Assembly (NCBI GenBank): GCA_963773655.1
Contig: CAVZBX010000001.1
Coordinates: forward strand, 124,001-188,000
DNA from: DASSQJ01 sp963773655
GTDB lineage: Bacteria; Actinomycetota; Actinomycetes; Actinomycetales; Dermatophilaceae
DNA: 64,000 nt
Direction: 5' to 3'
The notes under the pieces were generated by a model. That model did not search any database. It saw nothing but the letters and a program-made list of their open reading frames with translations, and was not told the DNA's origin. The position numbers and the translations under genes were made by a program. Below are positions 30,451 through 38,665 of this stretch, piece by piece (position 1 is the stretch's first letter; the number at the start of each line of letters is the position of its first letter).

Positions 30451-31335
30451 GTGCGTGGACGGTCGGTGACGGGTCCGGTGGGACGGCGCAGGAGGCGATC
30501 CGCCGCGGCGGCGGTCCTCGCGGTCGGGCTGGCGGGAGTCCTGGGTGGGTGCGGCGGCGAGGGCATCACCGTGCCCTCCGAGCGTCCCTCGTTCTCGCTC
30601 CCCACCGGTGGCACCGGGGAGCCGACGGCACCGGCCACCACCGTGGTGCCGCCCGAGCCGACGACGGAGGCGCCGAGCCCGGAACCGACCCTGACGCCCG
30701 AGCCCTCCGAGACCACGGCGCCGGCGACGCCGACGGTCCAGCCGACCCGAACCGTCCAGCCGACCCGGACGGTGCAGCCGACGGCCACGGTGGAGCCCAC
30801 GCAGGAGCCGACCACCGAACCCTCCTCCCAGCCGAGCCCCTCCGGGGAGGCCGCCCCCGACGCGGCCGAGGAGCCGGACGACGGGCTCTCCCCGTGGTGG
30901 TGGGTGCTGCTCGCACTCGTCGTGCTCGCCGCCGTCGTGGCCGCCGTCCTCGCCCGCTCGTCGCGCCGGCGCCGCGAGGAGGAGGAGCTGCTCGCCGGCC
31001 TGGAGTCGCGCGGCCGCTGGGCCGTTGACCACGGCGCCGGCGCGCTCATCGGCGCCGGTGACCCGGCCGCGACCCAGGAGGCGTGGAGCCGGCTCAACGC
31101 GACGCTCGTCGACATGGCCGGCGACGTCCGCACCCTGGCCCGCCAGACCCCGGCCGACCAGGGCGCGGCGGTCATCGCGCTGCGCGACGCGGTGGCCTCG
31201 CTCCAGGGAGCCGCCGAGGCGCACGCCCGTGCCCGGCTCTCCGGGGACCCGTCGCCGACGACCGCGGAGGCGGTGTTCGTGGCACGCGACCGGCTGTCTC
31301 GCGCGCTGTCGGCTCTCCGCGCCCCGACCACGTAG
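30451..31335 (+). CDS. Lipoprotein with Thr/Pro-rich stalk and membrane helix
   Basis: Starts at GTG 30451 with AGGAG about 8 nt upstream; a frame opening at 30418 is possible. Residues 1-34 are a basic lipoprotein signal with LGGC (Cys34). Residues about 40-140 are a Thr/Pro-rich stalk containing the short repeat TVQPTRTVQPTRTVQPTATV. A helix WWWVLLALVVLAAVVAAVLA follows near 148, then a basic SRRRREEEE stop-transfer and a helical cytosolic domain of about 110 residues. The layout (outside stalk, inside helical domain) suggests an envelope-linked sensor or scaffold. I do not recognise the family. Confidence 0.72.
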   Translation: MRGRSVTGPVGRRRRRSAAAAVLAVGLAGVLGGCGGEGITVPSERPSFSLPTGGTGEPTAPATTVVPPEPTTEAPSPEPTLTPEPSETTAPATPTVQPTRTVQPTRTVQPTATVEPTQEPTTEPSSQPSPSGEAAPDAAEEPDDGLSPWWWVLLALVVLAAVVAAVLARSSRRRREEEELLAGLESRGRWAVDHGAGALIGAGDPAATQEAWSRLNATLVDMAGDVRTLARQTPADQGAAVIALRDAVASLQGAAEAHARARLSGDPSPTTAEAVFVARDRLSRALSALRAPTT

Positions 31336-31364
31336 CCGCGCCCCTCCGGGGGCATGATGCGCGG

Positions 31365-32654
31365 GTGCCGCGCTCGCTCCTCCCGGACCTCACGCCGCTG
31401 CGGCGCAGCCAGGACTTCCGGCGCCTCTACACCGGGTTCACCCTCTCCAACGTCGGCTCGCAGATGGCAGTCGTCGCCGTCGGCCTCCAGGTGTACGACC
31501 AGACCGCCTCCACCGCGGCCGTCGGCGTCGTCGGCTTGTTCGCCCTCGTGCCGCTGGTCGTCATGGGCCTCTACGGCGGCTCGCTCGCCGACCACCACGA
31601 CCGCCGGGTCGTCGGGCTCGTCGCCACCGTCGTGGCGTTCGCCGCGAGCCTGGTGGCGGCGGCCCAGGCCTGGCTGGGCAGCACCTCGACCTGGCTGCTC
31701 TACGGCATCGTCGCCGTGTGGAGCGGTGCCACGGCGGTCTCCTCCCCGGCGCGCACCAGCATCTACCCCCGGCTGCTGCCGCCGGCCCTCATGCCGGCGG
31801 TCAACGCCCTGGGCGTGGTCGCCATGAACACCGCACTCACGGCCGGCCCGCTGCTCGCCGGGGTGCTCGTCGACGTCGGCGGCTACCGGGCCGCGTACAC
31901 CGCCGACGCGCTGCTCACCCTGGCCGCGGTCCGCAGCCTCTGGCTGCTGCGCCCGGTGCCGCCCGAGCACTCCGGGCCCGGCGACGAGCTGCGGGCGCGC
32001 CGGGCCGGGTTCCGCTCGGTCGTCGACGGCTTCGCGTTCCTGCGTACGGCCCCGAACGTGCGGATGACCTTCGTCGCGGACATCGCGGCGATGCTGCTCG
32101 CCCAGCCTCGCGTGCTCTTCCCGGCGGCCGGCGCGGTCATCCTCGGTGGTGGCGCCACGACCGTCGGGGCGCTCTACGCCGCCGCCGCCGTCGGCGGGAT
32201 CCTCGCCATGCTCCTCTCGGGGCGCCTCGGCTCCGTGCGGCGGCAGGGGCTCGCGATCATGGTGAGCATCGTCGGGTGGGGCGTCGGCATCGCGGGGCTG
32301 GGCTTCGCGCTGCTGGGCGCCGGGGGCGCGCTCACCCGGGAGCAGGCGCTGGTGGCGGCCCTGGGGGCGATGGCGTTCGCCGGGGCCGCGGACTCGGTGA
32401 GTGCGGTGTTCCGCACGACCATCCTGCAGACGGCGGCGCCGGACCGGATGCGTGGCCGCCTGCAGGGTGTCTTCATCGTCGTCGTCGCCGGTGGACCGCG
32501 GCTCGGCGAGCTGCTCGGCGGCGGCGTCGCCGAGCGGATCGGCGAGGGGTGGACGGCCGTGGCCGGCGGGGTGGCGTGCGTCCTCGCGGTCGGCGTGCTG
32601 GCGCTGCGCCACCCGGGCTTCCTCCGCTACGACGCGCGCCGCCCCACGCCCTGA
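31365..32654 (+). CDS. MFS transporter (enterobactin-exporter-like)
   Basis: A 429-residue, 12-helix transporter of the DHA3/EntS-like group: RRSQDFRRLYTGFTLSNVGSQMA at the N terminus, VGLQVYDQTASTAAVG, SLADHHDRRVVGL between helices 2 and 3, SSPARTSIYPRLLPP, and FRTTILQTAAPDRMRGRLQGVF late in the protein. GTG 31365 is chosen because VPRSLLPDLTPLRRSQDFR is the natural start; the longer frame overlaps the lipoprotein gene antisense-like. 29 bp separate it from the lipoprotein gene, so the two may be cotranscribed. Substrate unknown. Confidence 0.9.
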   Translation: MPRSLLPDLTPLRRSQDFRRLYTGFTLSNVGSQMAVVAVGLQVYDQTASTAAVGVVGLFALVPLVVMGLYGGSLADHHDRRVVGLVATVVAFAASLVAAAQAWLGSTSTWLLYGIVAVWSGATAVSSPARTSIYPRLLPPALMPAVNALGVVAMNTALTAGPLLAGVLVDVGGYRAAYTADALLTLAAVRSLWLLRPVPPEHSGPGDELRARRAGFRSVVDGFAFLRTAPNVRMTFVADIAAMLLAQPRVLFPAAGAVILGGGATTVGALYAAAAVGGILAMLLSGRLGSVRRQGLAIMVSIVGWGVGIAGLGFALLGAGGALTREQALVAALGAMAFAGAADSVSAVFRTTILQTAAPDRMRGRLQGVFIVVVAGGPRLGELLGGGVAERIGEGWTAVAGGVACVLAVGVLALRHPGFLRYDARRPTP

Positions 32655-32711
32655 GCGGGCGTACCGGGCCCGCTCTCCGCCCGGGGGTGGCGCGCGGCCT
32701 ACCATCCGGGC

Positions 32712-33386
32712 ATGGGAGACGGGCGCGGCGACACCGGTGAGGGGCTCGCGGAGTCCGACCTGCTCCCGACGCCGTACCAGCAGGTCGTGGCCTGGGTGGA
32801 CGACGCGGTGCGGCGGTCGGAGGAGGCGCCCGACGTCGTGGAGCCGTTCGCGCTGTCGCTGGCCACGGCCGACGCCGAGGGCAGGCCGAACGTGCGCACG
32901 GTGCTGATGCGCTACCTCGACGAGCGCGGGCCGGGGTTCGTCACGGCGACGACCTCGCGCAAGGGGCTCGAGATCGCCGCCAACCCCGCGGTCGCCGCGT
33001 CGCTGACCTGGCCGGCGATGTACCGCTCCGTACGGTTCCGAGGCAGTGCCGTGCCGCTCGACCCCGGGGAGGTCGAGGACTACTGGCGCACGCGGCCGTG
33101 GGGCTCCCGGGTCTCGGCCTGGGCGTCGCGGCAGTCCGAGCCGGTGGGGTCGCGGGCGGACCTCGAGGCGGAGTACCAGCGGCGCGCGGCGCAGTTCCCC
33201 GACCACGGCGGCCCGGCCGACGTGCCCGTGCCGGGGTACTGGGGCGGCTACCGCATCCTCTGCGACGAGGTCGAGCTCTGGGCCGGCCGACGCGACCGCC
33301 TCCACGACCGGATCGTGTACACCCGCACCGGTGACGGCGATCTCGGCGACGCCGCGGCGTGGCGGGTGCACCGTCGCCAACCGTAG
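32712..33386 (+). CDS. pdxH: Pyridoxamine 5'-phosphate oxidase
   Basis: A 224-residue FMN enzyme that oxidises pyridoxamine or pyridoxine phosphate to PLP. Family motifs: FALSLATADAEGRPNVRTVLMR, FVTATTSRKGLEIAANP, SVRFRGSAV, the YWRTRPWGSRVSAWASRQS loop and the C-terminal DRLHDRIVYTR. The PdxH length of about 215-230 is kept. It stands 57 bp after the MFS gene and converges with the thioesterase-like gene with 18 bp between. Confidence 0.94.
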   Translation: MGDGRGDTGEGLAESDLLPTPYQQVVAWVDDAVRRSEEAPDVVEPFALSLATADAEGRPNVRTVLMRYLDERGPGFVTATTSRKGLEIAANPAVAASLTWPAMYRSVRFRGSAVPLDPGEVEDYWRTRPWGSRVSAWASRQSEPVGSRADLEAEYQRRAAQFPDHGGPADVPVPGYWGGYRILCDEVELWAGRRDRLHDRIVYTRTGDGDLGDAAAWRVHRRQP

Positions 33387-33404
33387 GTGTGGAGGGCCCC
33401 GCGG

Positions 33405-34133
33405 TCAGGCCCGGGGACGGACCGACCCGGGGTCGACGGCGATCCACACCGCCTCGGCGTGGGCCAGCAGCGCGCCCGTGGGCGAGTGCACGGTCGAGGC
33501 CGACCAGTGCCGCCGCCCCTGCGCGGAGGTCTGCCACGCCGTGACCACGGCGGTGGAGCCGGGGTCCGGCACGCCGCGGACGACCGCCGTCATGGTGCCG
33601 AGCACCATCGGCCGCCGGGCGACACCGGAGGACCAGCCGCCGGGGCAGTCGAGGGCGGCCCAGACCAGGGTGGCGTCGACGTCGTCCGGCACCAGCCACG
33701 TGCAGGCGTAGCGCCCGGTCCCGTCGTCGAGCGGTCCGGGGCGCAGGCACAGTGCGTCTCCCCGCTCCCGTGCGGTGCCACAGACCACGCAGGTGGGGAA
33801 CGGGTGGTCGGCGAGCCCCTCGTACCGGGCCTCCGCGGCGCGCGCCTCGTCGGCCGTCGCGGGCTCGACCGCCGGTACCGCGGGCTCCGGCACGGCGGTC
33901 GCGGTCGCGACCAGGTGCTCGCCGTCGACCAGCCGGACGACCGGGGCGCCGGCGTCGTCGGTGCCGACCACCACCCGAACGGGCCGGTCCAGTGGGGGAG
34001 GGGACGCCAGCCGCACGGTGACGGCGGGTGACGCGGCGTCGGTCGGGACGTGCGCGGCGAGGGCGCCGCTCACCCAGCCGCCGTTGCCGGAGTCGGGTGG
34101 GCCGCAGTAGCGGCGGGGGATCGTCAGTTCCAC
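33405..34133 (-). CDS. Hotdog-fold thioesterase-like protein
   Basis: A 242-residue protein, GTG start at 34133 (VELTIPRRYCGPPDSGNGGWVSG). The N-terminal half fits a hotdog fold with the GNGGWVSGALA turn; a HPFPTCVVCG motif with two cysteines sits near residue 115, followed by a second half resembling another hotdog (CPGGWSSGVARRPMVLGTM). Double-hotdog proteins are usually acyl-CoA thioesterases or dehydratases. Catalytic residues cannot be assigned by eye. It is divergent from an MFS gene, with a perfect 18-bp palindrome between them. Confidence 0.65.
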   Translation of the reverse strand: MELTIPRRYCGPPDSGNGGWVSGALAAHVPTDAASPAVTVRLASPPPLDRPVRVVVGTDDAGAPVVRLVDGEHLVATATAVPEPAVPAVEPATADEARAAEARYEGLADHPFPTCVVCGTARERGDALCLRPGPLDDGTGRYACTWLVPDDVDATLVWAALDCPGGWSSGVARRPMVLGTMTAVVRGVPDPGSTAVVTAWQTSAQGRRHWSASTVHSPTGALLAHAEAVWIAVDPGSVRPRA

Positions 34134-34167
34134 GGCACCGAACCTACGCCCGACCGGCGAAGAGGGA

Positions 34168-34185
34168 TATCTTGACGTCAAGATA
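34168..34185. promoter_or_regulatory. Perfect 18-bp palindrome, candidate operator
   Basis: TATCTTGACGTCAAGATA is a perfect palindrome in the 100-bp gap between the divergent thioesterase-like gene and the MFS gene. Its size and AT-rich ends fit a MarR- or TetR-type dimer site, and TTGAC inside it may also serve as a -35 element. No regulator gene is adjacent, so the binder is unknown. Confidence 0.65.
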
Positions 34186-34233
34186 CTGGTGCTTGCTGTC
34201 GGCGACCGCCGGCCGGCCGGGGAGGAGGGGCGA

Positions 34234-35485
34234 GTGAGCGAGTTCTCGTTGCGGCGGGCGGCCGTGCCGGCGTTCGGACCCACGGCGCTCTGGTCGGTGG
34301 GGCTCGGCGCCGTGCTGCCGGTCGTCGCCCTGAGCGCCCGTGACCTCGGCGCGTCGGTTCCGGTGGCCGCGCTCTTCGTGGGGATCGGCACCGTGGCCGA
34401 GCTGGTCTCCGCGGTGCCGGCCGGCGTCCTCGTGGACCGGGTGGGGGAGCGGCGCGCCCTCGTCCTCGCCGGCCTCGCCGATGCCGCCACGGCCCTGCTC
34501 GCCCTGCTCGCCCCGTCGCTCTGGGTGCTCGCTCTCGCCATCGCCCTCTCCGGGCCCACCGGGGCGGTCTTCCTCCTCGCGCGGCAGTCGTACCTCACCG
34601 CCGCCGCGCCCGTCGCCCTGCGGGCCCGGGCGATGTCGACCCTCGGCGGAGTGGCGAGGATCGGCTTCTTCGTCGGACCGTTCATCGGGGCACCGCTCGT
34701 CGCCGCCCGGGGCCCGCAGGCCGCGTTCGCGGTCGCCGTGGTGGCCGGGGTGCTGGCCGCCCTCGTGGCGGGGCTGTCAGCGGAGCTCGTGCCGGACGCC
34801 GGCCGGCGCCCCGGCCGGCGCCCCGGCGGCCGCGCCGACGCGCGTCCGGGTGCTGGAGGTGGTCCGCCGTCACCGGACGGTGCTGCTCACGGTGGGCGTC
34901 GGCGTCCTCGCGATCGGCCTGGCGCGGTCCTCGCGCGTGGTCGTCGTGCCCCTCTGGGCCGAGCACATCGGCCTGAGCGCCGCCCAGACCTCGCTGCTCT
35001 TCGGGGTGGCCGGCCTCGTCGAGGTACTCCTCTTCTATCCCGCGGGCTCGATCATGGACCGCCGCGGGCGCGTCTGGGTCGCCCTACCCGTCACCGTCCT
35101 GCTCGGAGTCGGCCTGCTCGTGCTGCCGCTCACCTCGACCCTGGCCGCCGTCGGGGTGGTCACGGTCGTGATGGCGGTCGGCAACGGCCTCGGCTCGGGC
35201 ATCGTCATGACCCTGGGCGCCGACGCCGCACCCGCCGAGGGGCGGGCCCCGTTCCTCGGCGTCTGGCGGCTCATCTCCCTCGTCGGCCACAACGGTGCCG
35301 CCCTCGTCGTGGGCGCCCTCGCGGCGGTGGCCTCGATCGGCGTGGCGAGCGTCGCGGTGGGGGTCCTCACCCTGGCCGGGGGTGGGTGGCTGCTGCGCTG
35401 GCTGCCGCGCCACGATCCCCGCACGGCACGCGACCGCCCGGCGCTGCCCGCCGAGCCGGGGGCCCCGGCTGGTGGCGACACGTAG
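34234..35485 (+). pseudogene. MFS transporter, one frameshift
   Basis: GTG 34234 (VSEFSLRRAAVPAFGPTALW) has GGAGGAGG upstream. The first half reads six helices with GVLVDRVGERRALVLAG and LLARQSYLTAAAPVALRARAM. Near 34800-34850, in a run where a 12-bp CGGCCGGCGCCC unit is duplicated, the frame shifts; reading then continues as VRVLEVVRRHRTVLLTVG, SSRVVVVPLWAEHIGLSA, YPAGSIMDRRGRVWVALP and ends APAGGDT. Joined length is about 416 residues with 12 helices, the normal size. Probably intact in reality. Expression may be controlled by the palindrome upstream. Confidence 0.85.
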
Positions 35486-35495
35486 GGTTGGCGGC

Positions 35496-36194
35496 GTGAC
35501 CGACCTCATCGACACCACGGAGATGTACCTGCGCACCATCTTCGAGCTCGAGGAAGAGGGCATCACGCCCCTGCGTGCGCGCATCGCCGAGCGGTTGGGC
35601 CACTCCGGGCCCACCGTCTCGCAGACCGTGGCCCGGATGGAGCGGGACGGCCTCCTGCGCGTCGCCGGCGACCGTCACCTCGAGCTGAGCGACGAGGGAC
35701 GGCTGCTGGCGACCCGCGTCATGCGCAAGCACCGGATCGCCGAGCGGCTGCTCGTCGACGTCATCGGGCTCGAGTGGGAGTACGTCCACGACGAGGCGTG
35801 CCGCTGGGAGCACGTGATGTCCGAGAGGGTCGAGCGCAAGATCCTCGCGATGCTGCCGGACCACCTCGAGTCGCCGTACGGCAACCCCATCCCGGGACTC
35901 GACGAGCTGGGGGAGGTGGGCGAGCTCGTCGACTTCCGGTCCGGCCTGTCGAGCCTGGAGGAGGTGGCCGGCGAGGACCCGGTCGTCGTCGTCGTCCGGC
36001 GGATCGGGGAGCCGGTCCAGGTCGACTCCGAGGCACTGGCACTCCTCACCGGCGCCGGCCTGATGCCGGGCGCCTCGGCGCGGGTCCGCCGAGACGGTCC
36101 GCGTGTCCTCGTCTGCCGGGACGGCGAGGACGAGTCGTCCGGCGTCTCGCTGCCGACGGACATCGCGGCGCACGTGTTCGTCGCCCTCTCCTGA
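35496..36194 (+). CDS. DtxR/IdeR-family metal-dependent regulator
   Basis: A 232-residue regulator. The N-terminal winged helix contains TEMYLRTIFELEEEGITPLRARIAERLGHSGPTVSQTV; the dimer/metal domain contains YVHDEACRWEHVMSE, with Cys, Glu and His placed as the primary metal ligands C-x2-E-H of DtxR; the C-terminal SH3-like domain spans about 150-230. Such proteins bind Fe(II) or Mn(II) and repress iron uptake genes. GTG 35496 is chosen because VTDLIDTTEMYLR is the conserved start. It begins 10 bp after the MFS stop, so cotranscription is possible. Confidence 0.94.
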   Translation: MTDLIDTTEMYLRTIFELEEEGITPLRARIAERLGHSGPTVSQTVARMERDGLLRVAGDRHLELSDEGRLLATRVMRKHRIAERLLVDVIGLEWEYVHDEACRWEHVMSERVERKILAMLPDHLESPYGNPIPGLDELGEVGELVDFRSGLSSLEEVAGEDPVVVVVRRIGEPVQVDSEALALLTGAGLMPGASARVRRDGPRVLVCRDGEDESSGVSLPTDIAAHVFVALS

Positions 36195-36265
36195 GGCCCG
36201 CCTGAGAGACCCTGTGACTCCTGTGACTGGTGGTGCGGATGTGGTCGAATCATCCCCCACACGCC

Positions 36266-36281
36266 GTTACCGGAATGTGAC
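36266..36281. promoter_or_regulatory. GTTAC-N6-GTGAC direct repeat, candidate response-regulator site
   Basis: GTTACCGGAATGTGAC carries two GT(T/G)AC units with an 11-bp period, about one helical turn, 68 bp before the secreted hydrolase start. A matching element precedes the next gene. Two further GTGAC copies are at 36214 and 36223. OmpR-type regulators, for example MtrA, bind such direct repeats; assignment is inference. Confidence 0.4.
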
Positions 36282-36348
36282 TTCACCAGACCCTGCGGCT
36301 ACGGTGGTCGCTGTTCCGCCCGCCCCTGAAAGCTGAGACCCCCTCCTC

Positions 36349-37140
36349 GTGTCCCGTCACCGTGCCCCCGGCCGCCGCCGCGCGCCCGGCCGTGTCCGGC
36401 GTCTGCCCGACGGCCTGAGCCGCTCCCGCGCGGCCGCCGTCGCCGCCAAGTCCGTCGCCGGTCTCGGCGTCGTCGGCGGTGCCGCTGTCGCCCTGTCCAT
36501 CCCGCTCGAGGCCACGGCCGAGGCCGCCACCCCCGCGCCGGCGTCGCTGGCCCTGTCGAGTGCCGCTCTCGAGGACCGCGCCGCGCTCGACCGCACCTCC
36601 CGGGACGCCACCCGTGCCGTTCCGGCCGCGGTCACCGCGCCCGCCGAGGCCGGCCCCGTCCAGACGGAGCCGCTGGGGGTCGCCGGCGTCAAGGCGGTCG
36701 CCAAGCCCAAGCCCAAGCCGGCCCCGGAGCCCGAGCCGGCCTCGACCCAGGACCAGTCCGCCGCGGCCGCGCCGGCCGCGCCGAGCGGTGCGTACACCGG
36801 CGGCATCACCTCCACGTGCGCGAGCATCGGCCTCATCCCCACCGCCCAGCAGCTCTGCTCCGCGGTCCAGACGACGTTCGGCCTCACCAACATCGGCGGC
36901 TACCGCCCCAGCGCCGACGAGCACGGCACCGGCCAGGCGATCGACTTCATGATCTCGAGCGCCGCCCAGGGCGACGCCATCGCCGCGTACGTGCAGCAGC
37001 ACTCCGGCCAGTACAACGTCAAGTACGTCATCTGGAGCCAGCGCTACTGGACTCCCGGCAGCTCGTGGAGCCTGATGGCCGACCGCGGCTCGATCACCGC
37101 CAACCACTACGACCACGTGCACGTGACCGTCAACTACTGA
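36349..37140 (+). CDS. Secreted M15-like peptidoglycan peptidase
   Basis: A 263-residue exported protein, GTG start. An Arg-rich head and hydrophobic AKSVAGLGVVGGAAVALSIP form a signal or anchor, cleavage likely after ATAEAA. A disordered linker contains EPLGVAGVKAVAKPKPKP, identical to one in the next gene. The C-terminal domain (about 150-263) has the zinc ligands of M15 D,D-peptidases in SADEHGTGQAIDFMI (HxxGxxxD) and YDHVHVTV (HxH), the ARB-07466-like group. It probably trims peptidoglycan stem peptides. A perfect 11-bp hairpin follows. Confidence 0.82.
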   Translation: MSRHRAPGRRRAPGRVRRLPDGLSRSRAAAVAAKSVAGLGVVGGAAVALSIPLEATAEAATPAPASLALSSAALEDRAALDRTSRDATRAVPAAVTAPAEAGPVQTEPLGVAGVKAVAKPKPKPAPEPEPASTQDQSAAAAPAAPSGAYTGGITSTCASIGLIPTAQQLCSAVQTTFGLTNIGGYRPSADEHGTGQAIDFMISSAAQGDAIAAYVQQHSGQYNVKYVIWSQRYWTPGSSWSLMADRGSITANHYDHVHVTVNY

Positions 37141-37152
37141 CGACACCCGCGC

Positions 37153-37187
37153 CGGACCCCGCACCGCCCTCGAGGCTGCGGGGTCCG
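37153..37187 (+). terminator. Hairpin terminator after the M15-like gene
   Basis: Perfect 11-bp stem CGGACCCCGCA / TGCGGGGTCCG with a 13-nt loop, starting 12 bp after the stop codon. It separates the gene from the riboswitch leader. Confidence 0.8.
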
Positions 37188-37250
37188 CGCACGTCCGGGG
37201 CCGTGCCGCATGCGCTTGAAAGGACCCTGAGAGACACGGTCCACAGCCCC

Positions 37251-37266
37251 GTGACCCAATTGTGAC
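37251..37266. promoter_or_regulatory. GTGAC-N6-GTGAC direct repeat, candidate response-regulator site
   Basis: GTGACCCAATTGTGAC has the same 11-bp period and shares ACC and GTGAC with the element before the M15-like gene. It lies just upstream of the riboswitch, where the promoter of the NlpC/P60 gene should be. Confidence 0.4.
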
Positions 37267-37324
37267 CTCGGTGGCGGACCGTGCTACGTTCGACGCGCTC
37301 GCCTCCCCCTGGGGCGGGACCCCG

Positions 37325-37519
37325 ACGCGGACCGCCGAATCCTGCCACCCGCGGCCGGGGTGCGACCACCACACCACCGCACGGCAGGAGCGGGGGAACC
37401 ACCTTCGGATCCCCGGTCACACCGGAGCTCCTCGGGGTGAAGCCCGCACGGCCCTCCCGGGTCGCGCAGGCCGGGCAACCTCAGCCCGAACCCGACAGCT
37501 CACCCCGCAGGCACTGAGA
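37325..37519 (+). promoter_or_regulatory. Cyclic di-AMP riboswitch (ydaO-yuaA leader)
   Basis: The conserved blocks of this RNA appear in order: CGCCGAATCCTGCC (37333), GGCAGGAGCGGGGGAACCAC (37383) whose GGCAGG pairs with the earlier CCTGCC, CGGGGTGAAGCCC (37434), CCGGGCAACCTCAG (37471), and CCCGAACCCGACAGCTCACC (37485) followed by CGCAGGCA. This class binds c-di-AMP and in actinobacteria controls cell-wall hydrolase and resuscitation genes, turning them off when the ligand is high. It ends about 10 nt before the NlpC/P60 start. Boundaries are approximate; no separate terminator in the leader was identified. Confidence 0.92.
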
Positions 37520-37527
37520 GGTACTCC

Positions 37528-38313
37528 GTGTCCCACACCACCCGCAGCGGTCGCCATCGCGCCGCGAACCGGTACAGCGCCGTCGCAGAGCTCTCCTCGA
37601 TCGTGAAGAGCGCCGGCGGCACCGGTGTCCGCGCCTCCGCCGTCCTCGCCGCCTCCGGTGGCCTCGTCGCCACCTTCGCGATGCCGGCCCAGGCCGTCCC
37701 CTCGGCGGCCGCCGCGCAGAACGCCGGCGCCGACACCGAGGTCGTGGGGAGCCCGCGCGCCCTGCTCGCCGCCCCGGCCGTCACCGCTCCCGAGGTCTCC
37801 GCCCCGGTGGCCGCCGAGCCGCTCGGCGTCGCCGGCGTCAAGGCCGTCGCGAAGCCGAAGCCCAAGCCCGAGCCGGTCGAGGAGGTCGTCGCCGAGGCGG
37901 TGGCGACCCGCTCCACCGACTCCACGGCGAGCCGGTCCCAGAGCGCCCCGCCGCCGCCCCCGACCACGAACGTCCCGCAGACGTCCAGCGGCATCGTGGG
38001 CATCGCGCAGCAGTTCATCGGCACCCCCTACGTCTCCGGCGGCGCCTCGCCCGCGGGCTTCGACTGCTCGGGCCTCACCCAGTACGTCTTCGGGCAGGCC
38101 GGCATCTCGATCCCGCGGACCGCGGCCGCGCAGCAGTCCGCCGCCACCCCGGTCAGTAGCCCGCAGCCCGGCGACCTCGTCTTCTTCGGCTACCCGGCCT
38201 GGCACGTCGGCATCTACGTCGGCAACGGCATGATGATCGACTCGCCGAAGCCGGGCACCACCGTCGAGTACCGCTCGATCTTCTCCGGAGTCTCCGGCTA
38301 CGGCCGGTTCTGA
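37528..38313 (+). CDS. Secreted NlpC/P60 cell-wall endopeptidase
   Basis: A 261-residue exported protein with a GTG start right after the riboswitch and GAGAGG 6-11 nt upstream. Residues 1-57 include a signal (LAASGGLVATFAMPAQA). A disordered linker carries EPLGVAGVKAVAKPKPKP and a PPPPP stretch. Residues about 154-261 are an NlpC/P60 domain with Cys180 in AGFDCSGL and His226 in AWHVGIYVG. These enzymes cut the D-Glu-mDAP link in peptidoglycan stem peptides. Control by c-di-AMP is implied by the leader. A 10-bp-stem hairpin follows. Confidence 0.94.
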   Translation: MSHTTRSGRHRAANRYSAVAELSSIVKSAGGTGVRASAVLAASGGLVATFAMPAQAVPSAAAAQNAGADTEVVGSPRALLAAPAVTAPEVSAPVAAEPLGVAGVKAVAKPKPKPEPVEEVVAEAVATRSTDSTASRSQSAPPPPPTTNVPQTSSGIVGIAQQFIGTPYVSGGASPAGFDCSGLTQYVFGQAGISIPRTAAAQQSAATPVSSPQPGDLVFFGYPAWHVGIYVGNGMMIDSPKPGTTVEYRSIFSGVSGYGRF

Positions 38314-38325
38314 CCCGCCTCCTTC

Positions 38326-38355
38326 GACGCCCCGGGCCTGCTGGTCCGGGGCGTC
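38326..38355 (+). terminator. Hairpin terminator after the NlpC/P60 gene
   Basis: Perfect 10-bp stem GACGCCCCGG / CCGGGGCGTC with a 10-nt loop, 12 bp after the stop. From here to 38665 no gene is supported; the only other feature is a 10-bp palindrome GTCACGTGAC at 38560-38569. Confidence 0.8.
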
Positions 38356-38665
38356 GTCGCGTCCCGGGCCGGGAAGCCAGCAGACGGCAACCGGAGACGT
38401 CGGGGTCGGGACGCCGGTTTCTCCGGGCCGGGTGAGGCGTCGGCCACCTCGACAGTCCCGCCCCGTCCCCCGCCGGGTGTCCGAGCGGGGCCCGGCTGGC
38501 GTTCACCCCGTGCGGATGAGGCGGTCGTCGTGCCGTCCCGGTAGACCGGAGGGGCACGCGTCACGTGACACTGCAGAGCGCGGAGTCCACAGGTGGGAGG
38601 GCGGCGATGGCGACTCGCGGGGTCCGCCCTCGTCCTCGCCGACACCCCAGAGGCGGGTGACCGGG

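Noticed and set aside
29979..33380. Long minus-strand open frame over the lipoprotein, MFS and pdxH genes
   Set aside because: Antisense artefact; low-complexity product and no ribosome-binding site or family features.
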